DNA from: QVMG01 sp032073245
GTDB lineage: Bacteria > Bacteroidota > Bacteroidia > Bacteroidales > Tannerellaceae
Length of the DNA: 64,000 nucleotides
Direction of reading: 5' to 3'
Assembly: GCA_032073245.1 (NCBI GenBank)
Contig: DAMANX010000022.1
Coordinates: 1-64,000 of the forward strand
Part shown: positions 54,475-64,000 of the stretch, in pieces
How the letters are laid out: every line of letters begins with the position of its first letter
Numbering within the stretch: position 1 is the stretch's first letter
The notes under the pieces: generated by a model
Told to the model about the DNA's origin: nothing
Seen by the model: only the letters and a program-made list of their open reading frames with translations
The model's database searches: none
Position numbers and translations under genes: made by a program

Positions 54475-56175
54475 ATGATAAACAACACAAAAATCCTTTT
54501 ATCATATTCACACCGTTTTTTACTGTGTGTTATCCTGTGTCTTTCAGTGATGAAGAGTGCAGCGGGAAACTCATTGGATTCTTTATTAAATGAGTTGGAC
54601 CGTAGTATACGAGATGAACAGATTTATAATGAGCAAAAGGTGAATTATATTAATAATTTACAGTTTAAATTGTCGGCAAGTTCACTGCCAGACGAGGATA
54701 GGTATCTACTTTATCAACAGTTGGCTAAAGAATATGAGAGTTTTCGGTGTGATACAGCTATAATTTATTCAACAGAGCGGTTGACGTTGGCTGTAAAAAC
54801 GGGTAATATAAGTTGGATAAATGAGAGTAAGTTTCAGTTAGCTGCAGTGCTTTCGAAGGCATGTATGTTTGAAAAGGCTATCGGGATATTAGAGAGTGTG
54901 AATAAGAGTTCGCTTAGTTCTCAGCAGTTAGTTCTCTTTTATAGAACTTATTTGAGCACTTATGTTTATATGACGGAGTTTTATCAGCATGGGTATGAGA
55001 TTGATGATTTGTTGGATAAGCGTGAGGTTTATAGGGATTCTTTACTGATGGTGATGGACCCTAATTCTTTTGAGTATGCTGTACATTATGGGACAAGGTA
55101 TATTGAGTCGGGGGAACTTGGCCAGGCTGAGGATTTGTTGTTTTCTTACTATCCGAAGCTTTGGGTTGACACAAAAGATTTTGCAATGTTTACTTCGATT
55201 GTGGCTTATTTTTATGAGCGTAAGGGAGATCTGCAGAAGCGTCTGGAATATCTGGCTAAATCGGCTATTGCTGATATAAAGATAGCTAATAAGGAGAATA
55301 TTTCGCTTAGGTTTTTGGCTACTTTAATTTTTGATGAGTGCGATGTGAAGCGGGCTAACCTTTATATTAAGAAGAGTATGGAAGATGCTAATTTTTATAA
55401 TGGACGCTTACGTAATTTCCAAAACTCGCGAATATTCCCTATTATTAATGAGGCTTATCAGCATGACCGTACTGTACAACAGAGAAAGCTTACTTTGTTG
55501 TTGATTGCAGTAAGTATTCTTTTGTTTATATTGATAGCGACGTTTTGTTTTGTGGTTCGCCAGATGAAAAAGCTTTCACGGGCAAAACAGGAGATAATGC
55601 GGATTAATGAGCGGTTGAATGAGTTGAATGGTGAGTTGCAGATAGTGAATGAGACGCAGAAGGAGATGAATCGTTCGCTTGCGGATGCAAATCATATCAA
55701 GGAGCAGTTAATCAGCAGTTTTCTGGATATTTGCACAGAGTACATCGATAAGTTTGATAAGTTTAAGATTTTTGTTAACCGGAAGATTAAGGCCGGACAA
55801 GGAAATGATTTGTTAAAGATTACGGGTAATACGGATAATGCTGCGCAGGAGTTGAAAGAGTTTTATGCCAACTTTGATAAAGCTTTCCTGGCGATTTATC
55901 CTGATTTTGTCAGGGAATTTAATCTGCTTCTTCGTCCGGAAGAGCGTTATCCGGAAAAAGAGCAACATTCTCTTAATCAGGAATTACGTATTTTTGCATT
56001 AGTCAGGTTGGGAATTACCGACCGGAATAAAATAGCTACTTTCCTTCATTATACTGTACGTACCGTATATAATTACCGTCATAAGGTTAAATCCAAGGCC
56101 ATCAATCAGGATGATGATTTAGAAGAGCAGGTCAGGGAGATTTGTTCCCCTGATTCACAAATGGAGCAGGCTTAA
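54475..56175 (+). CDS. DUF6377-type membrane regulator of the starch locus
   Basis: 566 residues from the ATG at 54475; an upstream TTG at 54415 is less likely because no leader would precede it. A signal or membrane-anchor segment near the start (FLLCVILCLSVMKSAAGN), a long helical TPR-like periplasmic region, a membrane segment (LLIAVSILLFILIATFCFVV), a coiled coil (RLNELNGELQIVNETQKEM) and a C-terminal part with HTH-like LGITDRNKIATFLHYTVRTVYNYRHKVKSKA. This order fits DUF6377 regulators next to SusC/D pairs. It should sense a glycan fragment outside and control the SusC-GH13 genes downstream. Confidence 0.75.
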   Translation: MINNTKILLSYSHRFLLCVILCLSVMKSAAGNSLDSLLNELDRSIRDEQIYNEQKVNYINNLQFKLSASSLPDEDRYLLYQQLAKEYESFRCDTAIIYSTERLTLAVKTGNISWINESKFQLAAVLSKACMFEKAIGILESVNKSSLSSQQLVLFYRTYLSTYVYMTEFYQHGYEIDDLLDKREVYRDSLLMVMDPNSFEYAVHYGTRYIESGELGQAEDLLFSYYPKLWVDTKDFAMFTSIVAYFYERKGDLQKRLEYLAKSAIADIKIANKENISLRFLATLIFDECDVKRANLYIKKSMEDANFYNGRLRNFQNSRIFPIINEAYQHDRTVQQRKLTLLLIAVSILLFILIATFCFVVRQMKKLSRAKQEIMRINERLNELNGELQIVNETQKEMNRSLADANHIKEQLISSFLDICTEYIDKFDKFKIFVNRKIKAGQGNDLLKITGNTDNAAQELKEFYANFDKAFLAIYPDFVREFNLLLRPEERYPEKEQHSLNQELRIFALVRLGITDRNKIATFLHYTVRTVYNYRHKVKSKAINQDDDLEEQVREICSPDSQMEQA

Positions 56176-56457
56176 ATAATTACTGATACAATTGTACTAA
56201 TTGAGTCAGAATTGAAAAAAACGCAGGTTTTATATATGTACTTATAAGTGATCCTTTTTACTTTACTTACTTCATGTGATTTTGTTAATGGCTTATTTTT
56301 CAGTTTGTTGAATTTTGTTTTCCGACGGAAAATTTACCTCTGCTTTACTTCTGATTAAGGTGGATAGTTATTGTCTTTTACTTTGTAATCATTGTTAATC
56401 CCGGCTTAATCTTTTTAAGTGCCGGTGATACTTATTTGTAATCTTAAAAATATTATC

Positions 56458-59433
56458 ATGAAGAAAAACAAAGCTGTTAGGAAAAGAACTGCATGGGGTG
56501 AACGTACAATATATACACTTGTACTGTTCCTCGGCTTGTTCCTGTCGGGCAATCTTTTTGCCCAGGTGGGTTCGTTACAGGGAGTGGTTGTCGATGATAT
56601 CGGCGAGGCTGTTATTGGAGCTACGGTTATGGTTAAGGGTACAACGAATGGTACCATTACGAATGCTTCTGGTGAGTTTGTGTTGTCCAATCTGAAGCAA
56701 AATGATGTTATTTTGGTTTCCTATGTAGGATTTAAAGACCACGAGTTAGTTTATAGTGGACAGCGTAATTTGCGTGTGTCACTTCAGGAGAATGTGGAAA
56801 TTCTTGATGAGGTGGTAGTCGTGGGATATGGTTCGTTGAGTAAGAGAGAGCTGTCGAGTTCGATTGTCCAGGTCAACCGTAGTGATTTCCAGCAGGGTGC
56901 TATGAGTAACCCGATGGAGATGTTGCAGGGCAAAGTGGCCGGTTTAAGTGTGAATCTTACCTCTCAGGCTAATCCAAATGCAAGCTTGGATAATGCTTTG
57001 CAAATACGTGGTGCAGCTTCTTTATCTGCTTCTAATTCTCCTCTTATTATTATTGACGGGATTGCAGGTGGAGACTATTTGAGTCTTTCACCACAGGACA
57101 TTGAGTCGATTACGGTGCTGAAGGATGCCGGCTCGGCTTCTATTTATGGTACGCGTGGCGCGAATGGTGTTATCTTGATTACTACGCGACGGGGCTCAGC
57201 TCGTGAAGGTACCAGCCGTATTACTTATGATAGTTGGTTAGGTGTGAACATTGCTAAGCCAAAACCTGATATTCTGACTCCCGAGGAGTTCCGCGAATTT
57301 GGTAGGGATACGGATTATGGTGCGTCTACTGATTGGTGGGATCTGTTGTTGCGCGATTTCAGTTATGACACTAATCAATATCTTGCCGTTGATGGTACAA
57401 CGAAAAATGGTTTTTATGGAGCTTCTATAAACTATCGTAAAGTGACGGGTTTGGATATTGTCACTGACAGGCAGGAGTATGGCGGACGTTTCACTATCCA
57501 ACAGAGAGGACTTGATAATTGGGTCGAGTTTAACGCTACATTGAATGCGCGTAAAGTAAAAGAGCAGAATGGTAATGCCGGGTGGGGTGGTTCGTTGACT
57601 ACGAATCCAACTATGCCTGTATGGGATGATGCAACGGGTAATTATTATCAGCCAACTTCGCCAACGGGTGCATCTACTCCGAAAAGCAATATTGATTTAA
57701 CTGATCGTCAGGGCGACCGGACTTATTTGCTGGGTTCTGCCGAATTGAAATTACATATTCTGAAACAAGCGAATCAATCGTTGAATGTTTCAGTGAATCA
57801 TTCATTAAATTTCAATGATTTTGATTATTACGAGTATCTTCCTTCCAATTCATCCAATTCTTATTGGAATGGTTACAGTGGAAATGCTTTTCGCCAGGAC
57901 CGTAAATGGTGGACCAATCGGACGGAGTTGCTTGGTAATTATACATTAAGCCTTCCCGACCATGATTTTAAAGTGGTTGTAGGTTACAACTATGAAGAGA
58001 GTAATTATGAGAATTTCCAGGCGCGTAATTTCAACTTTGCTTTCGACCAGACTAAATGGAATGATCTGGGTTCGGGAACTTACCTGAAAGATGGCAAATC
58101 GGAGTTGGGTACTGCAAAGACTAATTCAAAGCTGATTGGGGTTTTCGGACGCATCAATTATAATTGGAAAAATCTTTTGATGGCTTCTGCTTCTTACCGT
58201 TATGAGGGTTCAAGTAAGTTCGGGGTAAATAATAAATGGGGTAATTTCGTTTCAGGTTCCTTGGCATGGGAAATGGCTAATATGTCTTTTATGCAGGATG
58301 TAGAGATGGTGGATATGCTAAAGCCTCGTGTGTCTTATGGGGTTACGGGACGTTCTGACTTCAATCCTTATCTTTCACAACAGAACTATAAGTCGGAAGG
58401 CTTGTATTATATGGATGATGCATGGGTTACCGGTTTTGCCCCAGCGGTGAATTCAAACCCGTCTCTTGCATGGGAGAAGGCAATCGTGACCAACATTGGT
58501 TTGGATTTCTCTTTATGGAATAGATTGAGAGGTTCTGTGGAGTATTATGAAAGACAGTCCAAGGATTTGTTGTATAACTATACGGCCCCACAACCTCCGT
58601 TTGTATATGAGAAAATTCTTGTAAATGTTGGAACCATACAGAATCAGGGTTTCGAATTGAGTCTCGAAGGTGATATTCTTACAAAGACTCCGGTACAATG
58701 GACTTCAGGTATTATTTTGTCCAATGGAACTACGAAGTTGAAAAAGTTATCGAATGATGTTTTTGAAGCGAGTTACCTGAACCTTGGCCTTAAAGGTGGC
58801 CCGGGAACCAGTGAATATTATTATCGTGTGGAAGAAGGGGGAAAGATTGGACAGTTCTATGGTTTGAAAACCGCCGGGGTGGATGCCAACGGTAATATGG
58901 AGGTTTATAATCAAGAGAATGAGGTAATTCCGATTGGTGAGGCAAAAATTGAGGATAAACAGTTTATCGGTAATGGTACGCCCAAATTTTTCCTTTCATG
59001 GAATAATACTGTACGTTACAAGCAGTTTGACCTGAATCTTTTCTGGCGCGGGGCTTTTGGCTTTGATATTTACAACGAGCGTCTTTATGGTATGGGGCTT
59101 GAAGGTTGCGGTACTTCCAATATTCTGCGTTCAGCCTATGATACGGAACTGAAACATCCGGGCGGGCTTATTTCTTCTTATTTCCTTGAGAATGGTAATT
59201 TCTTTAAACTGGAAAACGTGACGTTGGGATATAGTTTCAAACCACGTGAAAATAAGATTATGGATAATATGCGGGTTTATCTGTCGGCAAAGAATCTCTT
59301 TACGTTGACAAGTTATTCCGGGAATGACCCTTCTATTGTAGCTGTGAACGGACTGGAACCGGGCCGTGATAATTCAGGAGCCTATCCGCAAGCGATGGTA
59401 TTTACACTGGGTGTAACGATTAATTTCAAATAA
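56458..59433 (+). CDS. SusC/RagA-type TonB-dependent transporter
   Basis: 991 residues from the ATG at 56458. A signal peptide ends NLFAQVGS. A carboxypeptidase-regulatory-like domain (GVVVDDIGEAVIGATVMVKG), a TonB plug (DEVVVVGYGSLSKRELSSS ... IIIDGIAGGDYLSL) and a barrel ending in FTLGVTINFK. There is no STN domain, unlike the SusC at 34139, which agrees with control by a membrane regulator rather than an ECF sigma factor. The two GH13 enzymes downstream point to starch-like glucans. Confidence 0.93.
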   Translation: MKKNKAVRKRTAWGERTIYTLVLFLGLFLSGNLFAQVGSLQGVVVDDIGEAVIGATVMVKGTTNGTITNASGEFVLSNLKQNDVILVSYVGFKDHELVYSGQRNLRVSLQENVEILDEVVVVGYGSLSKRELSSSIVQVNRSDFQQGAMSNPMEMLQGKVAGLSVNLTSQANPNASLDNALQIRGAASLSASNSPLIIIDGIAGGDYLSLSPQDIESITVLKDAGSASIYGTRGANGVILITTRRGSAREGTSRITYDSWLGVNIAKPKPDILTPEEFREFGRDTDYGASTDWWDLLLRDFSYDTNQYLAVDGTTKNGFYGASINYRKVTGLDIVTDRQEYGGRFTIQQRGLDNWVEFNATLNARKVKEQNGNAGWGGSLTTNPTMPVWDDATGNYYQPTSPTGASTPKSNIDLTDRQGDRTYLLGSAELKLHILKQANQSLNVSVNHSLNFNDFDYYEYLPSNSSNSYWNGYSGNAFRQDRKWWTNRTELLGNYTLSLPDHDFKVVVGYNYEESNYENFQARNFNFAFDQTKWNDLGSGTYLKDGKSELGTAKTNSKLIGVFGRINYNWKNLLMASASYRYEGSSKFGVNNKWGNFVSGSLAWEMANMSFMQDVEMVDMLKPRVSYGVTGRSDFNPYLSQQNYKSEGLYYMDDAWVTGFAPAVNSNPSLAWEKAIVTNIGLDFSLWNRLRGSVEYYERQSKDLLYNYTAPQPPFVYEKILVNVGTIQNQGFELSLEGDILTKTPVQWTSGIILSNGTTKLKKLSNDVFEASYLNLGLKGGPGTSEYYYRVEEGGKIGQFYGLKTAGVDANGNMEVYNQENEVIPIGEAKIEDKQFIGNGTPKFFLSWNNTVRYKQFDLNLFWRGAFGFDIYNERLYGMGLEGCGTSNILRSAYDTELKHPGGLISSYFLENGNFFKLENVTLGYSFKPRENKIMDNMRVYLSAKNLFTLTSYSGNDPSIVAVNGLEPGRDNSGAYPQAMVFTLGVTINFK

Positions 59434-59452
59434 AAACTAAATAAGTAAAGTG

Positions 59453-61240
59453 ATGAAAAAATCTATATATATACTGTGTACGTTTGTTGCACTGAGTCTG
59501 ACCTTACAATCGTGCTTCGATTTGGATGAAGAGGTCTTCAGCCAGGTTCCGGCGTCGGAATACTATAAGGATGAAGCGAGTGTTAAAAATGCTCTGGCGT
59601 CTATTTATCATACCGGTTTTATGAGTTATATCGAGTATTTCTTTTATTTGCAGGAGTTCCCGGGTGACCAGGTTTCATGGAGAGTCTGGAATGGCGGCTT
59701 GTGGGGCTATGATGATGCTGAGAAATATGTTTTGTCTATTCATAACTGGACTCCTGCTTCTGCTATTATACGGAAATCTTGGGAAACGGCATGGAAGACG
59801 ATTGGTATGTGTAATGTGGTACTCGAAGATATGGAGAATATAGCCCCGGAGGCTATCGGAATTACTGAGGCGGCAATGAATGAATATAAAGCAGAGGCAC
59901 GAACTTTGAGGGCATGGGCTTATTACAATGTTTATGAAGTATGGGGTGGCGCGATTCCCCTCTATACTTCGGCTGATGTGTCGGAAATACCGCAGAGTGT
60001 TGACCCTGACTTTAATCAGGGGTGTAAGATAGTGTTTGATTTTCTTATCAATGAACTGGATGAATGCCTGGAGTATTTACCGGCCAATAAAGTGGAGCGA
60101 ATGAATAAGGCAATGAATCGGGTGATGAAAGCGAGATTACTTTTCAATGCAGGTGTTCTTATCAATGAGGACCGTTTCACTGAATGTGCCGCGTTGTGTG
60201 AATCTATTATTGGTGGTGATTTTGGTACATATTCAATTACGGATGACCATAGGAATCTGTTTAGTGTAGGTAATGAAAATTGTCCTGAACTTATTATGGG
60301 TTTTGCAAACGCCGACGGACAGATGAATGGGGGATGGATGCGTAATATGCCTTTCTTACCTTATAATATCTGGGATCATCTGGGAGGTACTTACAGTGGG
60401 GTGAGTAGCTGGAATTGTGTTACTTTAGCTCCGTCTTATGATAATACAGGAAATGTATTGGAGTCGGGAGGTACGGATAATCCGATCTGTTTCCTTGATG
60501 CTCCTTATAACGATAAATTGGGTGCTATTTATGAGCGTTTTGATGATCGTGATGTTCGTAAACAGAAGTATGTATGGGATACGAATGAGAATAATTACCG
60601 GGGTATGTTCCTGATGGGCCTGATGACTGACAAAAATGGTACGCCGCTGAAAGCGGATGCCGATAGGAACGGGCAAGATCTGGTTTATGTAGACCAGCTT
60701 GGTACATTCCAAAATAAGGGGCGTAAGCTGGAAACTGTGATGTCGCCACGTTGGGGGGAAACGAATTCAGGATTACGGTTGATGAAATATCCAATGGCTC
60801 CGGGTGTGTTTGATTTCCGGGATGCGTATGAGGTGGAATTCCGTCTGTCTGAAGTTGTTTTCATGCTTGCTGAATGCAAAATGCGCGCAGGGGCTACAAC
60901 AGAAGCAAAACGCTTGATAGATAGCGTACGCAAACGTTATTTTTCGGATTCAGATTGGGCACAGGTAGAAAACGATCCGGGACCGGGTTTCACTGCATTC
61001 GATATGGACTGGCTTCTTAGCCAGTGGGGATTGGAATTCCTTTGTGAAGGCCGCCGTCGCCGTACTGACCTACGTCGTCATGATAAATTCACACAGGGTC
61101 AATGGTGGTTTTTCGGACGTACTTCGGAAGATGGCCGCTTATTACCGGCACAGCGTGACCGCAAATACGAGTGGTATCCGTTGCCTGAATCTGCGATTAT
61201 GGTAAATCCCGGATTGATACAGAATCCTTTATGGAAATGA
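59453..61240 (+). CDS. SusD/RagB-type lipoprotein
   Basis: 595 residues from the ATG at 59453, with an ATG three bases upstream as alternative. Lipobox LQSC with the cysteine near residue 20. SusD features: AEARTLRAWAYYNVYEVWGGAIPLY, an inserted binding region (GGTYSGVSSWNCVTL) and C-terminal RYFSDSDWAQVE... LEFLCEGRRRRTDLRRH. Partner of the SusC encoded 19 bp upstream; binds the glycan on the cell surface. Confidence 0.93.
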   Translation: MKKSIYILCTFVALSLTLQSCFDLDEEVFSQVPASEYYKDEASVKNALASIYHTGFMSYIEYFFYLQEFPGDQVSWRVWNGGLWGYDDAEKYVLSIHNWTPASAIIRKSWETAWKTIGMCNVVLEDMENIAPEAIGITEAAMNEYKAEARTLRAWAYYNVYEVWGGAIPLYTSADVSEIPQSVDPDFNQGCKIVFDFLINELDECLEYLPANKVERMNKAMNRVMKARLLFNAGVLINEDRFTECAALCESIIGGDFGTYSITDDHRNLFSVGNENCPELIMGFANADGQMNGGWMRNMPFLPYNIWDHLGGTYSGVSSWNCVTLAPSYDNTGNVLESGGTDNPICFLDAPYNDKLGAIYERFDDRDVRKQKYVWDTNENNYRGMFLMGLMTDKNGTPLKADADRNGQDLVYVDQLGTFQNKGRKLETVMSPRWGETNSGLRLMKYPMAPGVFDFRDAYEVEFRLSEVVFMLAECKMRAGATTEAKRLIDSVRKRYFSDSDWAQVENDPGPGFTAFDMDWLLSQWGLEFLCEGRRRRTDLRRHDKFTQGQWWFFGRTSEDGRLLPAQRDRKYEWYPLPESAIMVNPGLIQNPLWK

Positions 61241-61322
61241 TGATAGGTGGAGTAGGGGAGAGTATCCCTTTTGATATACCAAATGAATTATATTTTCATA
61301 CCAATGTTTAAATACTGATAGA

Positions 61323-61363
61323 CTATCTGGCTTCCCTCCTTTAAAAGGAGGGGGTCAGGATAG
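61323..61363. repeat. Palindrome CCCTCCTTT / AAAGGAGGG between SusD and GH13
   Basis: A perfect 9-bp stem (61334-61342 / 61344-61352) with outer CTATC (61323-61327) / GATAG (61359-61363). It may be a dispersed intergenic palindrome. No T-run follows on the + strand. Confidence 0.5.
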
Positions 61364-61439
61364 TACCTCTGATACCATCAGAAAGAATCTTAACGGCTAC
61401 TGATAACTTTATATATCCATCAACAAACAACTGAATCGT

Positions 61440-62771
61440 ATGAAAAAGTACATACTATTTCTATCTTTCTTAGTATTGCTCATGAGTTGTTCCGGTAATG
61501 CCGGTACACAAAAGCAATCCGAGGTGTCCTATCAGGTTCCAGATCTGGAAGATGTTGTTATCTATCAGGTCAATCCCCGTGTCTTTACCGGAGACCGTAC
61601 CTTTCGGGCAGTAGGTTTTTATCTTGATTCCATCAAACAGTTAGGTGCCAACATCGTCTGGTTCATGCCAATTCATGAGATTGGAAAAGAAAAATCAGTC
61701 AACTCTCCTTATTGTGTACGCGATTATAAATCGGTTAACTCAGAGTTTGGCACCATGGAGGAATTTAAACAATTAATAAAACAATGTCATGAGAAAGGCC
61801 TTGGAGTAATTATTGACTGGGTGCCCAATCATACGTCGTGGGACCACTCCTGGATGGAAAATAAATCCTGGTATACACAAAACGAAGATGGCGAAGTTAT
61901 CTGGCCGGAAGGAACTAACTGGCGCGATGTGGCCGACCTCAATTATGACAATCAGGAGATGAGGCTCGTAATGATAGAAGCAATGAAATATTGGGTGACG
62001 GAAGTAGGTGTTAACGGTTTCCGTGTAGACGCTGTAGACTATGTTCCTGCCGATTTTCTGAAACAAGCTAATGATACGTTACTGAATATTCCTGATACGC
62101 GGTTGCTTTTACTGGCGGAAGGAAAACGTCCTGACCATTTCGAATCGGGTTACCAGCTGAACTATGGTTGGGATTTTCATCAGATGATGCGTCGTGTTTA
62201 TCTTAGAGGAGAAAAAGCATCCTCATTGTTTGAAGCATATGAAAAAGAATATGCCGCCATACCCAACGGCAAACATAAACTCCGGTTCAGTACGAACCAT
62301 GATGAAGCGGCAGGTAAATCACCTGTTGAGGAGTGGAATGGCGAACGTGGGTCTATGTCGGCATTTGTCGTGTCTACATTTATGCCCGGTTGTCCGATGA
62401 TTTACAGTTCACAGGAAGTGGGCTATCCGGACAGGATTAATTTCTTCTATCCGACACCCATCGACTGGACGATGAACAATCCTCTCAGAAAAGAATATGA
62501 GCAGTTGATGGCTATCTATAACGCCCATGATACATTGCGCAAAGGTGGTCTGACAACTTATCCCGATGATAATATCCTGCTATTTGAAAGAACCGGAAAC
62601 GGGAAGAAGTATATGATAGCTGTCAATGTAAGGGACGAACAGCAAACAATGGCAGTTCCGAACGCATTTGCCGCAAAATCTTTTACCAATCTCTATAGCG
62701 GAATCAAAGGAAAGCTTCAGGAAGAAATGAAGTTACAGCCGTATGAATATAAAATTCTGGAAATCCAATAA
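61440..62771 (+). CDS. GH13 alpha-amylase-family lipoprotein
   Basis: 443 residues. The lipobox LLMSC puts the cysteine at residue 17. GH13 conserved regions: IIDWVPNHTS, GFRVDAVDYV with nucleophile D197, LLLAEGKR with acid/base E227, and FSTNHDE with transition-state stabiliser D288. It is a compact enzyme without carbohydrate-binding modules. Lipid-anchored and next to SusD, it most likely hydrolyses starch or maltodextrin at the cell surface or in the periplasm. Exact specificity is not readable. Confidence 0.88.
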   Translation: MKKYILFLSFLVLLMSCSGNAGTQKQSEVSYQVPDLEDVVIYQVNPRVFTGDRTFRAVGFYLDSIKQLGANIVWFMPIHEIGKEKSVNSPYCVRDYKSVNSEFGTMEEFKQLIKQCHEKGLGVIIDWVPNHTSWDHSWMENKSWYTQNEDGEVIWPEGTNWRDVADLNYDNQEMRLVMIEAMKYWVTEVGVNGFRVDAVDYVPADFLKQANDTLLNIPDTRLLLLAEGKRPDHFESGYQLNYGWDFHQMMRRVYLRGEKASSLFEAYEKEYAAIPNGKHKLRFSTNHDEAAGKSPVEEWNGERGSMSAFVVSTFMPGCPMIYSSQEVGYPDRINFFYPTPIDWTMNNPLRKEYEQLMAIYNAHDTLRKGGLTTYPDDNILLFERTGNGKKYMIAVNVRDEQQTMAVPNAFAAKSFTNLYSGIKGKLQEEMKLQPYEYKILEIQ

Positions 62772-62780
62772 ACAATTCAA

Positions 62781-64000
62781 ATGAAAAAAAGTATACTTAC
62801 AATTTTAATCAGCTGTCTTTTCCTATCTCTCACGGCAGCAGATATAAAGCGCGTGGAACCCTCATTCTGGTGGGTAGACATGAAAAACCCTGTGTTACAA
62901 GTAATGGTATACGGTAAAGACATTGCAACCTCTAAAGTTTCGATTGATTATCCTGGTGTAAGGCTGGATGAAGTTGTACATGTTGAAAACCCCAACTACC
63001 TTTTCCTTTATCTCCATATAACACCCGATGCCAAACCTGGCAAATTCGATATTCAGTTTCAGGAAGGTAAAAAGACTCAAAAATACGCATATGAGTTGAA
63101 ACCCCGTGCCACAACACCTGGTGCCGCCGGCTTTTCGCCGGCAGATGTAATGTATCTGATAACACCTGACCGTTTTGCCAATGGTGACCCCTCCAACGAC
63201 AACGTTTATAATGATGTAACAATAGACCGCACCCGTTCAAACAATCGTCACGGGGGAGACCTTAAAGGAATAACTGACAGGCTCGATTATATTGCTGACC
63301 TCGGCTTTACCACAATCTGGCTGAATCCCGTACAGGAAAATAAACAACGTGGTGGTTCATACCACGGCTATGCCATTACCGACTTTTATGCGGTAGATGC
63401 ACGTTTTGGCACCAACGAAGAATACTGCGAATTAATCGACAAGGCCCATCAGAAAGGTATGAAAGTCGTAATGGATATGATATTCAATCACTGCGGAAGC
63501 GACCATTGGTGGATGAACGACTTGCCCACTAAAGACTGGCTCAATCATCAGAATGAATTTGTCCAGACCAGTCACACGTTATGGACTGTGCTTGATGTAC
63601 ACTCTCCACAGACAGAAGTTGATGCAGTAGTCGACGGATGGTTCACCCGGGGTATGCCCGACCTCAATCAACGTAATAGGCACTTAGCAACCCATCTTAT
63701 TCAAAGCAGTATCTGGTGGATAGAATACAGCCGTATCGATGGTATACGCCAGGACACACATCCTTATGCCGATTTCAATTTTATGGCTGATTGGTGTAAA
63801 GCTGTAGAAGATGAATATCCGGAATTCAATATCGTAGGAGAAGCATGGTATTCCAAAGTACCAGCCACAGCATGGTGGCAAAAAAACTCCAAAGTAAACG
63901 ACAAACAAAGCTATCTTAAAACTATCATGGACTTCGGACTAACCTTCACCTGCGAAGAAGTCTTCGCAATCCAGAAGGAAGCAGAAAAAGATCTTAACCC
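62781..64000 (+). CDS. GH13 cyclomaltodextrinase/neopullulanase-like enzyme (3' end outside window)
   Basis: 406 codons to the right edge. A signal peptide (ending LSLTAADIKR) is followed by an N-terminal beta domain (about 20-110) as in SusA-like neopullulanases and cyclomaltodextrinases. The GH13 domain starts at DVMYLITPDRFANGDPSND. Then come VVMDMIFNHCG, RIDGIRQDTHPY with the nucleophile Asp near residue 322, and NIVGEAWYS with the acid/base Glu. It lies 9 bp after the first GH13 gene and should cut maltooligosaccharides in the periplasm. Confidence 0.88.
   Translation, partial: MKKSILTILISCLFLSLTAADIKRVEPSFWWVDMKNPVLQVMVYGKDIATSKVSIDYPGVRLDEVVHVENPNYLFLYLHITPDAKPGKFDIQFQEGKKTQKYAYELKPRATTPGAAGFSPADVMYLITPDRFANGDPSNDNVYNDVTIDRTRSNNRHGGDLKGITDRLDYIADLGFTTIWLNPVQENKQRGGSYHGYAITDFYAVDARFGTNEEYCELIDKAHQKGMKVVMDMIFNHCGSDHWWMNDLPTKDWLNHQNEFVQTSHTLWTVLDVHSPQTEVDAVVDGWFTRGMPDLNQRNRHLATHLIQSSIWWIEYSRIDGIRQDTHPYADFNFMADWCKAVEDEYPEFNIVGEAWYSKVPATAWWQKNSKVNDKQSYLKTIMDFGLTFTCEEVFAIQKEAEKDLN

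Noticed and set aside
1..64000. tRNA, rRNA or riboswitch
   Set aside because: No cloverleaf-like gene, rRNA segment or known riboswitch core was recognised when reading the gaps.

Overview
The window looks like a chromosome segment of a gut Bacteroidales, most probably a Parabacteroides. This is inferred from the mix of genes (SusC/SusD pairs, Ser-type sulfatases, FecR-type anti-sigma factors, DUF4301, DUF6377-type regulators, a six-domain S1) and from Bacteroidetes promoters of the TTTG - about 20 bp - TAnnTTTG type ahead of several genes. No rRNA, tRNA or CRISPR array was found.

Layout. 1-3950 (-): a large secreted beta-helix/cadherin-like protein with a Por-type C-terminal sorting module, cut by the left edge. 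4282-5139: AraC-type regulator. 5291-18449: an accessory, phage-derived island. It holds a tyrosine recombinase with two in-frame insertions, a repeat-rich 0.8 kb gap, and a collinear run of contractile-tail genes: tape-measure C-terminus, DUF6046-like protein, gpD-like hub, gpV-like spike, gp25-like, gpX-like, gpJ-like, gpI-like and three fibre or tip genes. On the opposite strand follow a lipoprotein with its own host-type promoter, two small phage-like genes and a KilAC-domain antirepressor, facing a LexA/CI-like S24 repressor. No head, terminase, portal, sheath, tube or lysis gene is present, so this is either a decayed prophage or a retained tail module.

18558-31983: housekeeping and signalling. 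It includes a secreted Gfo/Idh/MocA oxidoreductase, a DUF4301 protein, a RelA-like (p)ppGpp synthetase without the HD motif, a hemerythrin plus LuxR-type pair, an Ig-repeat surface protein preceded by a 22-bp-periodic repeat array, and purL. 32266-44101: an ECF sigma / FecR / SusC / SusD locus followed by three Ser-type sulfatases, probably for a sulfated host glycan. 44211-54257: mixed genes (LysE exporter, CBM9-like protein, ECF sigma with a small membrane protein and a TlpA-like lipoprotein, rpsA, beta-propeller lipoprotein, HAD phosphatase, DEDDh exonuclease, GtrA). 54475-64000: a starch/maltodextrin-type utilisation locus with a DUF6377-type regulator, SusC, SusD and two GH13 enzymes, the last cut by the right edge.

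The gaps between genes carry several families of long palindromic or dispersed repeats. Two of them occur twice in the window and are probably genome-wide elements. The most unusual material is the headless tail module with its regulatory arm, the repeat families, and the operator-like arrays near 17.5-17.7 kb and 25.6-25.7 kb.
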